Part shown: piece after piece, positions 34,541 to 46,695 of the stretch
How the letters are laid out: every line of letters starts with the position of its first letter
Numbering within the stretch: the stretch's first letter is position 1
Source of the DNA: Cynocephalus volans
Lineage: Eukaryota > Chordata > Mammalia > Dermoptera > Cynocephalidae
NCBI RefSeq assembly: GCF_027409185.1
Contig: NC_084468.1
Coordinates: forward strand, 55,367,001 to 55,431,000
Reading direction: 5' to 3'
Length of the DNA: 64,000 nucleotides
The notes under the pieces: model-generated
Database searches by the model: none
Told to the model about the DNA's origin: nothing
What the model saw: the letters and a program-made list of their open reading frames with translations, nothing else
Translations under genes and position numbers: made by a program

Positions 34541-37161
34541 GAAGAAAAAAAGAGAGGCATAAAATATCTTTCTAAAACTTAGAAGTTCCATATTTTTGCT
34601 AGAGATATAAAACTAATGATGCCAAAACATTAGAAAATAACTTATTTCCTTGGTGGTGTAGTAATAGCCACTAGCTCAAAATGTTTGCATATGAGCATGA
34701 CCTGGAACAATACATTTTGAATTTCAGAGCAGTGTAAAAGCTGAGCTGAACTTAGAATAAAGGGTAGAATTTCTACAATTACAAGGAGTTCCTCTCAAAC
34801 TGAACATCAAGTATGACAAAATTCTGAGTCTAGCGAAAGAAAGTTCCAAAAAAGTGACAAATGGTTTACAATAGGCAATGCTGAGAAATAGGATTAAGCA
34901 AATAAAAGAGAGAACTAATGCAATGCTCTGGAAAGCTGAATGCTTGGAGTTATGCTTGATATAAAAGGTCATCAACAATACAGTTGCATAGGCAAAAGTT
35001 TTACCTGTCTTGATCTACACAAATAAAAATTTGAGTTACGTTCAATTATTAAAAATTTCTTTTATGGTAAAATATAAATATTTCATTATAATTCACTGCA
35101 ATATCTTACTGCATGTAGATTGCTTGTTAGAAAATGCTTTTGCTGGAATACAAGGGGATTGACAGTGGAGTGGAATTGGGATTGAACTAGAAACATGGAG
35201 TTTTACTATACGTAAAAACATAGACCAGCAATAAAAGAAAGGATTGAGAGTGCAGTATGAGTCTACTGGAAAGCATTGAGGTGAGGGAAACAGGACTGAA
35301 GAAAGTATTTCAGAAGTTTCTAGGTGATGCAAAAATGTGAATACCATAGGTTACCTTTAGAGAAAAACTATGGTAATACAATCTATGTTATTCTTCAAGA
35401 TATTGGGAGTCGAAATACTGTACAGAGACTTGGACTCAAAGTCGGTAGATGCAGCAGGGAATGGGAGGAAGAATATCTGTATTTAGGTAACAGGAAGATT
35501 GTGTTTAGGATGTTTATATCTTTAATGAACAACAAAAAAATGTCACATTTCTAAAATGAGAGTATAACTAAACAGACAAATGAGTATCGGCCAAATCAAG
35601 ATTACTAAATAAATTTTGAACCTTTGCCTGTAAACATCCTCCCTTAACACGGGAGTTGAACTAGGCTAAGATTAATGCTAGCATAAATCTCAAAATAAGG
35701 AGAAGTACTGATTTGCAAGTAATTATATAATTCAAAACATCTTCCTTCAGTATTTTTAAAAATATTTCAGTTTAATGCTAATTTATAGGGGAATGATAAA
35801 TAATATTCAATTGGTTTATTCTTTGAACATCACCCAACTTTCATGTAGATATAATTTGTGAGAACCAAAACACCCTTCACAATATTTTTATGTCATCTTT
35901 TTTTTTTTGTCTTCATCTATTTTTAAAAATGTTATTTGATCCAGATATTCTTGCAAAGAGCAAAGTGAATGTTTCAAATTATAAATGTCAAGCTCATGGC
36001 ATTTTCAAAGGTTTTTGCATTTGGAGAATATTTTATATTCATTTGGCCTGGAAGAATAATCGGGGTTACTTTGACCCCCAATATGTGGGACAAAATTTAA
36101 ATATATGACTATCATGAGCCTTGACTGAGAATATATCATATGATAATTTTTTCATGTAATTTTCCCAAGGTATTTTCAATCCATATAATATTATTTATAT
36201 ATAATCAAAAATAAGGATATTTTCAGAAAAAAAATATCAGAAATCTTGTAATTTGACATAATTTGAAGGGAAAACACTATGTAATAAAATAATCTATTTC
36301 TATTTTTTTTATGAAACACTCTTTTTTAAATTTTGGGTTTTCTCATTCTTAATTATCTTCAGTAACCCAACTATATCTGTAATAAATTATTCTTTAAATG
36401 GATTTATTTTTCGAACTATTCATGTGGCATATGTGCATATTAAACTCATTAAATTGGGTAATGTTTACCAATTGATTTTCTATTGAACCCATTTTGTTTC
36501 AGTGAATCAAATACAGTTTAATAAAGTCATTACCACTTATCAACAAATGACATCATGTTTGATCATGTAGGAGTAGACATTTTCAATACTTTCATAGCAG
36601 AACAATTCTCTTATAAAGATGATAAATGTTTTTAGGTTATGAATTGTTAGCTTTCAAAAAATAAATACATGTGACACTATTATCAATGAATATGATCACA
36701 TTGTTCCTTGTTATTGATGTTCACCAAACTTTAGTCTTTAGCTTGATAAACTATTCTTTCTGAACATGACTTTCAGAAGTTTTTAACAATTTACACTGGA
36801 AAAGAAATTGCACATGTGTTGAAATGCAGACTCAGTACGTGCCAATAATACTAATGAATTGATTCACTATTTTTTAGAGAAGGAGATAGAAAAAGACAAT
36901 GAAAAAGAGCAGATGAAAATTGTTCTTTTTCATTGTTCTAGATTTCACTTTCCTAATGGTGTGGCACATTATTTGATTTTTTTTAAAAATCAAATTGCAG
37001 TTTATGTACACACATAAACTTGAGATATTGTTTTAATAATAATCAGTTAATTCCATTTTTAAAACATTCCATTGCTAAAATAATAATTTTAAAAAGTTAC
37101 ATTCCATGTTTACAAACATTTATTTTATTTTATATTTTCCATAGGAATATTGACCTTCAAT
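34541..37161. other. Unassigned AT-rich sequence with a perfect inverted repeat
   Basis: No family recognised. At 36971-36995 two 11-base arms (ATTTGATTTTT / AAAAATCAAAT) flank a 3-base loop. Confidence 0.35.
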
Positions 37162-38138
37162 TTTCTTTTCTTTTTTTTTTTTATTGGTTATAAATATTTA
37201 TGAGATACAGAGCTGATTGTCACCCCTCATGCCCAAGATGTGAAGGCCAGATTCGTACTGGCAGCATTCCCATTACCACAAATTATGTTTATACCCCATG
37301 TCCCCAACCCAATTAACCCCAACCACCCTCTCCCTCTGCCTTCCCCCCCTACTCCACTTTGTATCTCAAGGTATGTTCTCTCCCTCTGTAAGTCCAACGC
37401 ACCCCCGTGGTCTTTCTTTCCTTCCTTCTTTCTCTCTTAGCTCCCAGTTATGAGTGAGCACATGCGGTATTTATCCCTCTGTGCTTTGCTTATTTCACTC
37501 AACGTAAGTTTCTCCAAACTCATCCATGTTGTTGCAAATGGGAGAATTTCATTCTTTTTTATGGCAGAGTATGTTCCATGGTGTATATACAGCACAGTTT
37601 CCTTATCCAGTCATCCATCGATGGGCATTTAGGTTGGTTCCATATTTTGGCTATTGCAAACAGCTGTGATGAACATGGGAGTGCAGGTATCCCTTCACAT
37701 GATGATTTCCCCTCCCCTGGGTATATATATATATATGCAGAAGTGGGGTTGCTGGACTGTATGGAAGATCTATCTGTAGCTGTTTGAGAAACCTCCATAC
37801 TATTTTCCATAGTGGTTGTACTAATTTACAGTCCGACCAACAGTGCAAGAGCATTCCCTTCTCTCCACACCCTCACCAGCATTTGTTATTCACCGTCTTT
37901 TTTATTATAGCCAGTCTAATTGGGGTGAGGTGGTATCTCAGTGTAGTTTTAATTTGCATTTCCCTGATGACTAGTGATGTTGAGCATTTTTTTCATGTAC
38001 CTGTTGGCCATTTGTATGTATCCTTTGAAAAATGTCTATTCAGCTCCTTAGCCCATTTTTTAATTGGGTTGTTTGGTTTTTTACTGTGTAATTGGTTGAG
38101 TTCCTTGTATTTTACGGATATTAATCTCCTGTGAGATG
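37162..38138 (-). mobile_element. L1 3' end, 5'-truncated
   Basis: T-rich tail complement at about 37162-37183, then a 3' UTR with a pyrimidine-rich (G-rich on the L1 strand) stretch at 37315-37360. ORF2 C-terminus follows from about 37441 ('gctcccagttatgagtgagc') to 'gttccttgtattttacggat'. It belongs to the same broad lineage as the L1 at 22268 but has a different 3' UTR. 5'-truncated at 38138. Confidence 0.8.
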
Positions 38139-38269
38139 CCATATTTCCTATTTTTCAGCAGAGAAAATAAAGTAATGTCTGTTCTTTCTTCATAATAGCT
38201 TCAAATATCACATTTTAATGATCTAGAATGAGAAGGAACTATTGTACAGTAGAGGAGAGACATCTAACA

Positions 38270-38395
38270 CAGCAACAATCTCAGCTCCACCACACACTAG
38301 CATAACAGCTGACCTCTCTGACTCAGTTTCTTTGTTTATAAAATGGAGATAATATTGTCCAAATCATAAAGTGATTCTGAGGTTGATGTGAGCAT
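38270..38395 (+). repeat. MIR SINE
   Basis: 'tctgactcagtttctttgtt', 'tataaaatggagataatatt' and 'gtgattctgaggttgatgtg' in sense MIR order. Confidence 0.65.
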
Positions 38396-38408
38396 ATTAT
38401 CCAATTAT

Positions 38409-38965
38409 TATATTAGATTTCTATGCTGCATAACAAATTACCTTAACTTTAACTCGTTAAAACCATACATATTTATTATCTCACAGTTTCAATAAGCCAG
38501 GAGTCTGGAAATGGCTTATCTGGGTTTATTGGTCAAGGCATCATAAGGATGCAATCAAGGTGTTTGTTGAATGGAGCTGGGTTCTTACCTGAGACTTGGG
38601 ATTCTTTTCCAAGCTCATGTTGTTGTTGGCAGAATTAATTTTCTTGCAGTTGTAGAACACGCAGAAGCTGTTCCTTCAAGGCCAATAGGAAAATCTCTCT
38701 TCAGGAAGGGTGTAGTGTCTCTTTCAGTGTTTTTGTCTAAGTCAGGCCCACCCAGGGGTATCTCCCTTTTGATTACCTCAAAATCAACTGATTTGACATC
38801 TTAATTACATCTGCCAAATCCCTTTACCTTCACAATATAGCAGAAGTTAATCAAGAGTATGAATAATATTTCATCATAATTACAGGTTCTGCTCACACTC
38901 AAGGCAAAGGAACTAAACAGGGTGTGTGGAAATCCTGAATCTTTCTTATAATTCTACCTACCACA
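38409..38965 (-). mobile_element. MLT1-type MaLR LTR
   Basis: Reverse-complement MLT1: 'atgctgcataacaaattacc', 'ggcttatctgggtttattgg', 'ttgttggcagaattaatttt', 'gtcaggcccacccaggggta', terminal 'ctacctaccaca'. Flanks ATTAT and GTTAT differ by one base and may be a worn 5-bp duplication. A plus-strand frame of 119 codons (38926-39285) that begins inside it is a chance reading. Confidence 0.72.
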
Positions 38966-39714
38966 GTTATTTGCCTATCACCGATATTTTGTTCTTTCCT
39001 TTCTTACATCTGGTAAGATTGCACCTTTCTGCTTCTTTGAAATTAGTTGTAACTATTTTACTTACTTTGGCCAATAAAATGGTAGTGACCGATGTACATC
39101 ATATTTATGGAGAAGCTTTAATAGTCAGTGGAGGGATGGGTGAAGATGAAGCACCTGTCAGTATTAAGTCACTGAGATATGGGGTATTTTTTGTTTTGCA
39201 TTCAAAGACTCGTCTTCCATTTTATCACTTATTTCTTGAATTAATAGAAATAATACATTTATTGTTTCAAAATTATTTATTCTAAGAAAATCAAAGTAAA
39301 CAATTACAACAAAGATAAAAGAACAAAAGCTAACCAGTGTTGGCAGGGAAATAATTAGTTAAAAGACATTTTACAAGAAAAACCTGAATTTATGTCTATA
39401 TCTACATCTATCTACACCTATATATCCTGATTAGCAGCCCTTCGAATTGCGTCCTTAATTTGCAGTGTATTCTTTACACTCAGAAGGCCATGCCTGTTGA
39501 CACTGCAGAGAATTGCAGCCATCAACCAATCAAGCTCGGAAAAAGGGAAAGAGTAAGATTTAGCTGCAGGAAACAAATAGCGCATCCTAACTAGAATAAG
39601 GAATCGTTAAATTTAACCACGTCTTTTTATAATATTTACATGTATATGTTCAAGTTCTAATCATCTATTTCAATTAATTTAATTACAAACGTACAGTATG
39701 TGGGAAAAATGCAG
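38966..39714. other. Unassigned sequence
   Basis: 39430-39590 is slightly less AT-rich ('gattagcagcccttcgaatt') but not recognised. Confidence 0.3.
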
Positions 39715-40970
39715 CATGTGTAACTATTTTTTAAAGGGTCATACAATGTTTATCAGTTTTACCAGTCATTTATAAAGTTACGACCTAAACATATGAAAGT
39801 TTGAACATCATAGGTGTATAGATCTATCAATTTTCACAAAATGAACACAGTATAAAAGTGTATAAAACATTAAAGTTTATAAAAGCATAAAGCGTGTCAT
39901 CCAAGTAAAGCAATAAGCCCCATTTTTGCTCCTTACTTATTATCCCCTTTATCAAGGCAACACTTCCTCTCATTTCCAAAATCAGAGAACAATTTTACAT
40001 GATTTTGAAATTTTACATAAATCAAATCAGTATTTCTTCTTCAGTGTCTGTTTTCTTTCACTCAGCAGTAAGTTCATCAATTGCATGCGTATTGTTTCAT
40101 GTGGCAGTAGTTCAATATACTACAATTTGTCATATATGACATACATATGACTTTCATATGTCATACTACATATGAGTATTGCCAGTTTTAACAGACAGTG
40201 TCAGTTTTCCTAAGATTTTGCACCTACTTTAACTCTACTGGCTGTACCGTTGATCCTTGAACAACACAGTTTTGAACTGTGTGGGTCCACTTATATGCAG
40301 CTTTTTTTCAATAAAAGTCAGCCCTCTGTATCTGTGGGCTCCATATCCATGGAATCAACCAACTGCACATGGAGAAATAGCGTAGATTATGGTACCTGCA
40401 TATAGGAAGGGCTGATTTTTAATATCTGCAGTTCCACAGGCCGACTGAGGGATTTGAGTGAGCACTGATGGATTTTGGTATCCAGAGGGGTCATGGAACT
40501 AATCTCCGACACATACCAAGGGAAGACTGTATTTCCAAATTCTTGTCATTCAACATCCTGTTCAATATTCGGTATTGTCAGTCTTTTTTAGTTTTAGCCT
40601 TTCTTTTAAATGTGTAGTAATAGCTGATTCTTGATATACATGCATATCTGTGATACCTAATATGTTTGAAAATATTTTGATGGATTGTTTTTGTACATTT
40701 AGATATCCTATTTTGTAAAATTCCTATTCAAGCCTCTTACTTATTTTTTAAAATTGGGTCGTCTGTGCTCTTGTTCATTCATAGGAGTTTTATGTCTTAG
40801 TCCGTTTTGGGATTTAATTATTGCAATTACATTTTTCTCTTCTGACTCATGTGTTTTAAATCTCTTAATAGTTCTCTTTGGATGGACAGAAGTTCTTAAT
40901 TTTATTGATACCCAATTTGGTCACTCTTTCTTTTATGGTTAATGTTTTTTGTGTCCTTACTGTACGAAAG
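39715..40970 (-). mobile_element. Old L1M remnant, interrupted by a MITE
   Basis: Reverse-complement old L1 3' end and ORF2: 'tttctttcactcagcagtaa', 'ggtattgtcagtctttttta' and a 'ttgggtcgtctgtgctcttg' region. Similarity is modest but in the right order on both sides of the DNA transposon at 40247-40529. Confidence 0.6.
40247..40529 (+). mobile_element. Tigger-type (pogo/TcMar) MITE
   Basis: Flanked by TA on both sides (40245-40246 and 40530-40531), the signature of Tc/mariner insertion. The left end CCGTTGATCCTTGAACAAC and right end ...ACCAAGGGAAGACTG are diverged inverted termini. The inside contains 'cagccctctgtatctgtggg' and 'gattttggtatccagagggg', recalled from MER2/Tigger-derived elements. 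Far too short to encode a transposase. Confidence 0.75.
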
Positions 40971-40999
40971 GTCACTGATAAATTACATTACAGCCATAC

Positions 41000-43072
41000 A
41001 GTACAGATATGAAGTAGGGTTTATTGAAAAAAGAGAATCTCAGTAAGAGACATCACTTCTTTCGATGGATGGAAAAGCTTTTGAAGGCCACCATATAGGT
41101 AATAGGTAACAGAAAGGTGTTTATTTCTCCCCTTGATCTTTAACATGTTCACAATCAACCATTTGAGGTCCTGGTTTCACCACAGTGATAACCCACATTG
41201 CCTAAACTCTGCACTGATGAGTTCTATAGGAATCCAGAAGTTTGTATTTTGTCATCATAAGTAATCTTTAGGAACAGAGGAAGACAGTGGCTATAGAACC
41301 ACTAAGGAAAACTAATGTCATGCTTTCCTGGTGTTCTTGATCTTATCAATATGAATTGTCCATCCATCTGCTGAGGTAAAAGTAGGACTGAAGTAAAAGA
41401 AGAGTATGCTATTCTTAAACAGAAGAAAGGATATACCCTTTCCTTTAAATTGTCCTCCTACACCCTAGATCCCTAGGTCCCTAGAAGTTCAGACAAGGCA
41501 GAGATAGATATGGCTCCATGGAATCTGTTAAATATCTAATGATAACAGAACAGAAAATTAATAGATGTTGTTGGAGATGCTGACATAACTGGCAAATCCT
41601 ACAGGAGTTATTGGGCACCCCAATCCATTATGACAATTCTATTACCATGGTACACTTGAGCGTGCATCCACCATACTGTAGTAGTGATGCTAGTCACACA
41701 TGCTTTCGGTTCAGATCCTTCTGTTTAGATCAAGGTATGGAAAATTACCACCTGAGTACCAAACTCCTCTTGTTTTTTATGTCCAGCAAGCTTAGATTAT
41801 TTTGCGCTGTTAAATGACTGCATTTTAAATGGTTATATAAGTACCTACATAATGTCCTTTGTCTTACTTTTTGGCTCGTAATGCCTAAAATATTTATTAT
41901 CTGGCCCTTTAAGAAAAAGTCAAGGCTCTTCTTCAGATGTGTTTGTTTCATATGGCCATGTACATATGTGACATAAAAACTAAATTTGTGAGTAAGTTGT
42001 TGTATCTGTTTTCCAAGGGGGTTGTCCCACATGATTGTGCTTTTATGAGTGTAGGACATTAGGTCATTAGGTTTGGCCCATGATCTGCATAAGGGAATAT
42101 TTTAGTCAGTTAAAGGGTGATTTGTTTCTATATCCAGGAGCACCATGTGAAAAGTACCAATTTGCATATTCTTTCATGCTGTGAGCAATCAGCAATTCAT
42201 CATCGTATGATAATGGCTGTAACATTACTTTGGATTTACTCACCTCAAAGATGAACCGTTCCATCAGTAAGCAAGTTGTCCATTCAAATGTCAGGTCTCA
42301 TAGAAGAGGCTCTCAGTAAGCAAAGCCACCTTTGTGTCATCAGTTTATGAAGGTGGCTGATATCTCAGGAGCCAGGTTGGCCTCTTAATCAGAAATGTCA
42401 AAAACTAATTGGAATTTGTAGTACATTACTGAGTTAATTTAAATAGGACATCTTATAAGATCAGTATATTGGGTTGGATATTTATGCCTACTATTTCAGA
42501 GAGATAATCTGTCTCCAGTAAGGACCAGTAACATACTACGAGTTTCCCCTTGAGTCTAAAAGGCTTAAAGTCCAAAAAGCACTGGTAGAATCTGCAAACT
42601 ATTAGAGTCTCATTGCTGAAGCCTGTCACCTCTGAATTTTATCAAACTCTTCTAACTTTATGAGGCCTGAAAGAGATGGGAGACTGTATGATAGGGTTTA
42701 TTTATTACTGAAGGCTGAACTATTCTTAAGCTTTCTGTGGTAGAAGCCACAACTCAAATGTGTCTGCTTTTCTAGTGACCTGTGCTAGAAGTTATTATAC
42801 AATCCCCAGTTATGGAATGTGCTGTCTGTAATATCCAAAGAGGCCGATTAGGTGCTGGATTAGGCCAAAAAGGCTATTTTCAGTTGATTCCTACAAAGCT
42901 AGCAGTTTGTACTTAATAGGTTTTGATTTAGTTATATCCCAAAATGGTCACTTGTAATATGCAGGTTTGAATTTTGTGTTTATTCAGAGCCCATTCATTA
43001 TCATCTCACTGTGCTTAGAAGGCATGCAAGGCACTGCAACCAGTTTTTTCCAGTGATGGCAATTATTAAAAT
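41000..43072 (-). mobile_element. Decayed ERV pol segment
   Basis: On the minus strand, broken frames around 42850-42680 show a reverse transcriptase thumb/connection pattern (G-L-F-G-Y-Y-R-Q-H, followed by a T-R-K-A-D-T-F-E block). Downstream sequence in the same orientation is less AT-rich and codon-like for about 1.8 kb, including a 104-codon frame at 41745-42059. Stops and shifts are frequent. The extent and class (ERV1 or ERVL) are uncertain. LTRs belonging to it were not found. Confidence 0.5.
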
Positions 43073-43077
43073 GTCAT

Positions 43078-43478
43078 TGTATTAATTCATTTTTGTGTTG
43101 CTTAACAGAATACCTGAGGCTGAGTGATTTATAAAGAAAAGTGGTTTGTTTGTCTCATGATTCTAGGACTGCTGCATCTGGTGCGAACCTCAGGCTGCTT
43201 CTACTCATGGCAAAAATAGGCTGCTGGCAGATGCAAGATCACATGCCAAGAGGAAGCAGGAGAGAGAGGGGAAAGGGGAGGTGTCAGTGTCCTTTAAAAA
43301 ACCAGATTTCCTGGGAACTAACAGAGCGACAACTCACTCACTACCCCTTCTCCCCTAGGGCATTAATGTATTCATGAGGGATCTGCCTCCATGACCCAAA
43401 CTGTTCTCAACATTATCAAGTGGGCAATCAGATTTTGATATGAGCTTTGGGGAGGGGACAACATACCAGACTCTATCA
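43078..43478 (-). mobile_element. Solo MaLR (MST-like) LTR
   Basis: A 401-bp reverse-complement LTR starting TGTATTAATTCATTTTTGTG and ending CTCTATCA, flanked by GTCAT at 43073-43077 and 43479-43483. It contains 'ctgaggctgagtgatttata', 'cattaatgtattcatgaggg' and 'agctttggggaggggacaac'. It separates the ERV pol segment from the EFL1 retrocopy. Confidence 0.85.
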
Positions 43479-44390
43479 GTCATCATTGTAACAGAGTACC
43501 TATATATCCATCATTAATTCATATTGTGCTAGGTTTGTCAAACCAACTGATAACATATCTATGAAAAGATCATAGTGGCATGTGTTGCAAAAACTCAACA
43601 GGATTGTATTTGGGCCACAAGACAAAAATTTTCTTTCCTCTTCAAGCCATCTGCAATAAACACATGTTTCTTTCCTCTCTGAAGTAGAAGATTAGGGGTC
43701 ATAATTTCCATCTGTTGCTTATCACCTCTTGATTCTTCTTTCTTTGGATTTGTTACGTGGGCTCCCCCCTTTTGGGTGGGCTTCAATGGAGCCTGGCCCC
43801 GCACTGCTGCCAGATCCTCTGTGTGCCTTGGACTTACATCCCTATGTCTCTGAGAAATCTCTTCTTGAGTGAGAGATCATGGCTTAATCTGAGGCCATGA
43901 GAATAAAAGAATACTGGCCTTGGTATCAAGTGCAAATATTTTGGAAACCAAGTTTATAACCAGAAGAGCATCTTCACTACTAAATTCCATAAAAGCTGCT
44001 TTCAGTGCCTGGGGTTCTGACAGAAGAAAATCAAATGTTTGTGATACTGTGTACACCATTTTTTCCACTCTCAGCTATAATAGCAAGGGAGCTATGAAGT
44101 TTCTGACCCATTACAGCAAGAAGAGTTCAAGATGTGGGTGGCCACTGACGGTAAATGGCATTGACCTGAAATTCAGAATCAGAATGACCTGCCTCTTGGG
44201 TTCCAATTTTTAATCCTAAAGAATTCACCATTTTATCAATTTTTTCTTTGTCTTTTTTCAAGACAGCATTATATAAACTCCATATACTTTCCAGGATCAA
44301 CTTTAAAAATACAGGTTTAATTCCTTTTGCCTGATCATTCTTCATAATTGTCTTAGCCTTTATATATATAATAATCTCACAGGTTTTCAA

Positions 44391-44491
44391 AAATGCAAAT
44401 CAAAACCACATTGAGATACCATCTAACCCCAGTTAGGATGGCTAAAATCCAAAAGACTATGAACGATAAATGCTGGCGAGGCTGCGGAGAA
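44391..44491 (+). mobile_element. L1 ORF2 fragment inside the EFL1 pseudogene
   Basis: 'aaatgcaaatcaaaaccaca', 'tgagataccatctaacccca', 'aatgctggcgaggctgcgga' are a conserved part of L1 ORF2 near its 3' end. Both ends of the piece are truncated, there is no A tail, and the EFL1 frame continues on both sides. Well preserved compared with other L1 pieces here. Confidence 0.8.
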
Positions 44492-44698
44492 AAAGAACTT
44501 CCTTTCTGATGCCACTTTTTTGACTGTAGATTTCGTCAAAGTGCTCAATTTCAAAGTCCCACCTATCCATTGCACTGGTAAACACCACATTCCTCTGTCT
44601 GGACAGAAGTAAAAATAGGAATTATCTGTGTCCTCCAAGCCAGTGCTCAAGTCAGACACTTGCTCCCGTTGTTCAGATTTTGAATTAACTTGCCATTT

Positions 44699-44721
44699 AG
44701 TCTCTCTCTCTCTCTCTCTCT
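44699..44721. repeat. (TC)n microsatellite
   Basis: About eleven TC dinucleotides within the EFL1 pseudogene, expanding a stretch that encodes alternating R/E on the coding strand. Confidence 0.9.
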
Positions 44722-45442
44722 GCTCTTTCTTCCAGAACTTCAACAGCAAAAAGAGTCCCTTTGAGTGGTTCTAAAATATGAACAGGTTTCTTGTGGAGTG
44801 AATTTCAATTCCACTACTGGGGGGCCTCTCTTACTAATTACTAAAACCAGACAGATGTTTTTGATCCAGATTTGTCACCTAACTACCATAATCTGCAGAC
44901 AAACTCCTTCCGTCACAACTATTACAATGATGTACCCATCGCAAATAATGAACAGTTGGTGATACTTCTCAGGTGAGATCCATATGCCCTGGAGAGTCTA
45001 TCAAATGAATCAGATACCCCTCAATATCTGGGTAGATGAGGGGCAGGTAAGGACTGCCAGTCTTTCTGCCCTCAAACCAGCCAGGGGTCTCCACCTGCTT
45101 CTAAGCCTGAACAGCCTGACCTTTTGCATAATGTAGTGAAATATCAGTGGATTTCATAGAGATCCCTTGCATCTGCTTATTTTCTCTGCTATCCATGTAC
45201 CTTAGTTTACTCTTCGGGTGTGTCTTGGCTATTTTTGGTCCCTTGTGCTTCTATATGGATTTTAGAATCAGCACATCAAGTTCTTGCCTGCCAGGTAACT
45301 GGAGATGATTCCATTATTGAATATAAGATAACTTATCTAGGGTAGTTTTTTCATGGTCAACATGAGCCAAAAGACCGATATTCCTGATGTTGGCAGTGTT
45401 TCTCCAGAGATGAACTATCTTATCCAAACCATTGAATACCAT

Positions 45443-46405
45443 ACTCATTTTATTTTCTGTGGCAGTTTTTTCCCTTCCCCCCTTCCGCTCAGTCAGCTCA
45501 GCTCCAGCCCTTGGAATCCAGCCCACCATGCTCCAATGAGGCATGGTGACCCCCAGGATTTTTTTTTTTCCATGTAAAGTCTGCCTCTCTTTTAAATAAA
45601 CTATTTGTTTAGGGACTTTGTGATTGACGGACCTTTCTGCTGCCAATGCTTCTTTCAGAGCCTCAAGACATGAAGCAGGTATTGGGATAGCAGACTAGGT
45701 GGCTACTGGATACTTCCCTTGGCAAACTGACTCCTTTAGGTCTTGGAACAGATATCTTAACAGACTCTAGAGGAGTTGGGTAGAGAAGTGGGGCTAGCTT
45801 CCTCCACAGCCAGCCCACTAACTTCAAGGCTAGCATATGATAATCACCAAAATTAGAAGAAATTGTACCCACCTATGAATGGACCCGTTAAACTTTCTTC
45901 CAAAAACTCATAGCATCTGGAAGAGTGGAGTACTTCCTTTCATGCCCAACAACTGTTTTAAAAAAGGAATTACAGCTATCAAACAATAATGTCATAAAAT
46001 TAAGTATAAAAGTAAAAAGTAAATATAAAACAGTAGGGCCATAAAAGTAAATTTAAAAAGTAAACATAAAATGGAGTGATCACAACCTCTTGTTATTCTG
46101 TCACACAACCTTCACTGGGCATAAATGGATTGCATGCATTCTGGCCAGCATTTGAGAAGGGAGGAAGATGACCTCAGTAATACCTACTTTAGTTATTGGA
46201 ACAGGGGAGCAGGGAAAATATATGGAACTATGTAAGCAAAGGAGGATATTCTGAAACCCATTGATTAGTATCAAACTCTTCTGCCCTTAAGCTAACACAG
46301 ATTGGCTGATCCACGTATCTGGCAAGCTACCAAAGGAGAAAAGAAATGAGAGTCCATCACTATCCAAATCTGTCTCTCTTCACTGATTAAAAGTTTAGAC
46401 CTGAA
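45443..46405. other. Unassigned GC-richer flank of the EFL1 retrocopy
   Basis: Upstream of the EFL1 start, 45443-45890 is less AT-rich and carries two minus-strand frames without recognised similarity (45314-45646 overlapping the start, and 45663-45872). It may be 5' UTR of the parent transcript, an older repeat, or unrelated. The rest shows nothing recognisable. Confidence 0.3.
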
Positions 46406-46695
46406 AGTATCCTTCTCTGTTATCTCCTAGAAATGTTTTCTTTTAATCTGTCATATATTAATTTATAATCCATCTTGAATTGATTGTAGGAGTGTTTATG
46501 TGTGTGTGTATTTGTACAGTACAAAGTAGAGGTCAACGTTTATGTGCATGTGTTTGTGCATATATAAATGTATACACGCACATACATACATATTTTCCCA
46601 TATAGATATTCAATAACTCAGACCAATTTATTAGCAAGGCTATCTTTCCTGTGTACACTACCACTACAGTGACACATTTGTAAAGTAACTCTATA

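Larger units (their letters stand above)
43572..45442 (-). pseudogene. EFL1: EFL1 processed pseudogene (elongation factor-like GTPase 1)
   Basis: The minus strand encodes, in broken frames and correct order, most of the N-terminal half of EFL1, the GTPase that releases eIF6 from 60S ribosomal subunits. Visible pieces are the start with NTANIRNI and the P-loop region HVDHEKTT (G changed to E in the GKT motif), [17 protein letters not shown] (G3 motif), [38 protein letters not shown] and a GKKIFVL-like stretch. Exons are joined without introns, so it is a retrocopy. It ends within the coding region at about 43572 with no A tail. It contains about 90 extra bases between LHYA and the G3 segment, a (TC)n run, and a ~100-bp L1 fragment. 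Confidence 0.85.

Noticed and set aside
38926..39285. 119-codon open frame
   Set aside because: It starts inside an MLT1 LTR and runs into unassigned DNA without any recognisable domain.
40247..40529. Apparent chimera of two Tigger families
   Set aside because: The left and inner blocks recall two different MITEs, but I recall composite families with this same arrangement, so it is probably a normal family member.
43572..45442. Functional EFL1-like gene
   Set aside because: Many stops and frameshifts, a changed P-loop glycine, an L1 insertion and loss of the C-terminal half exclude function.
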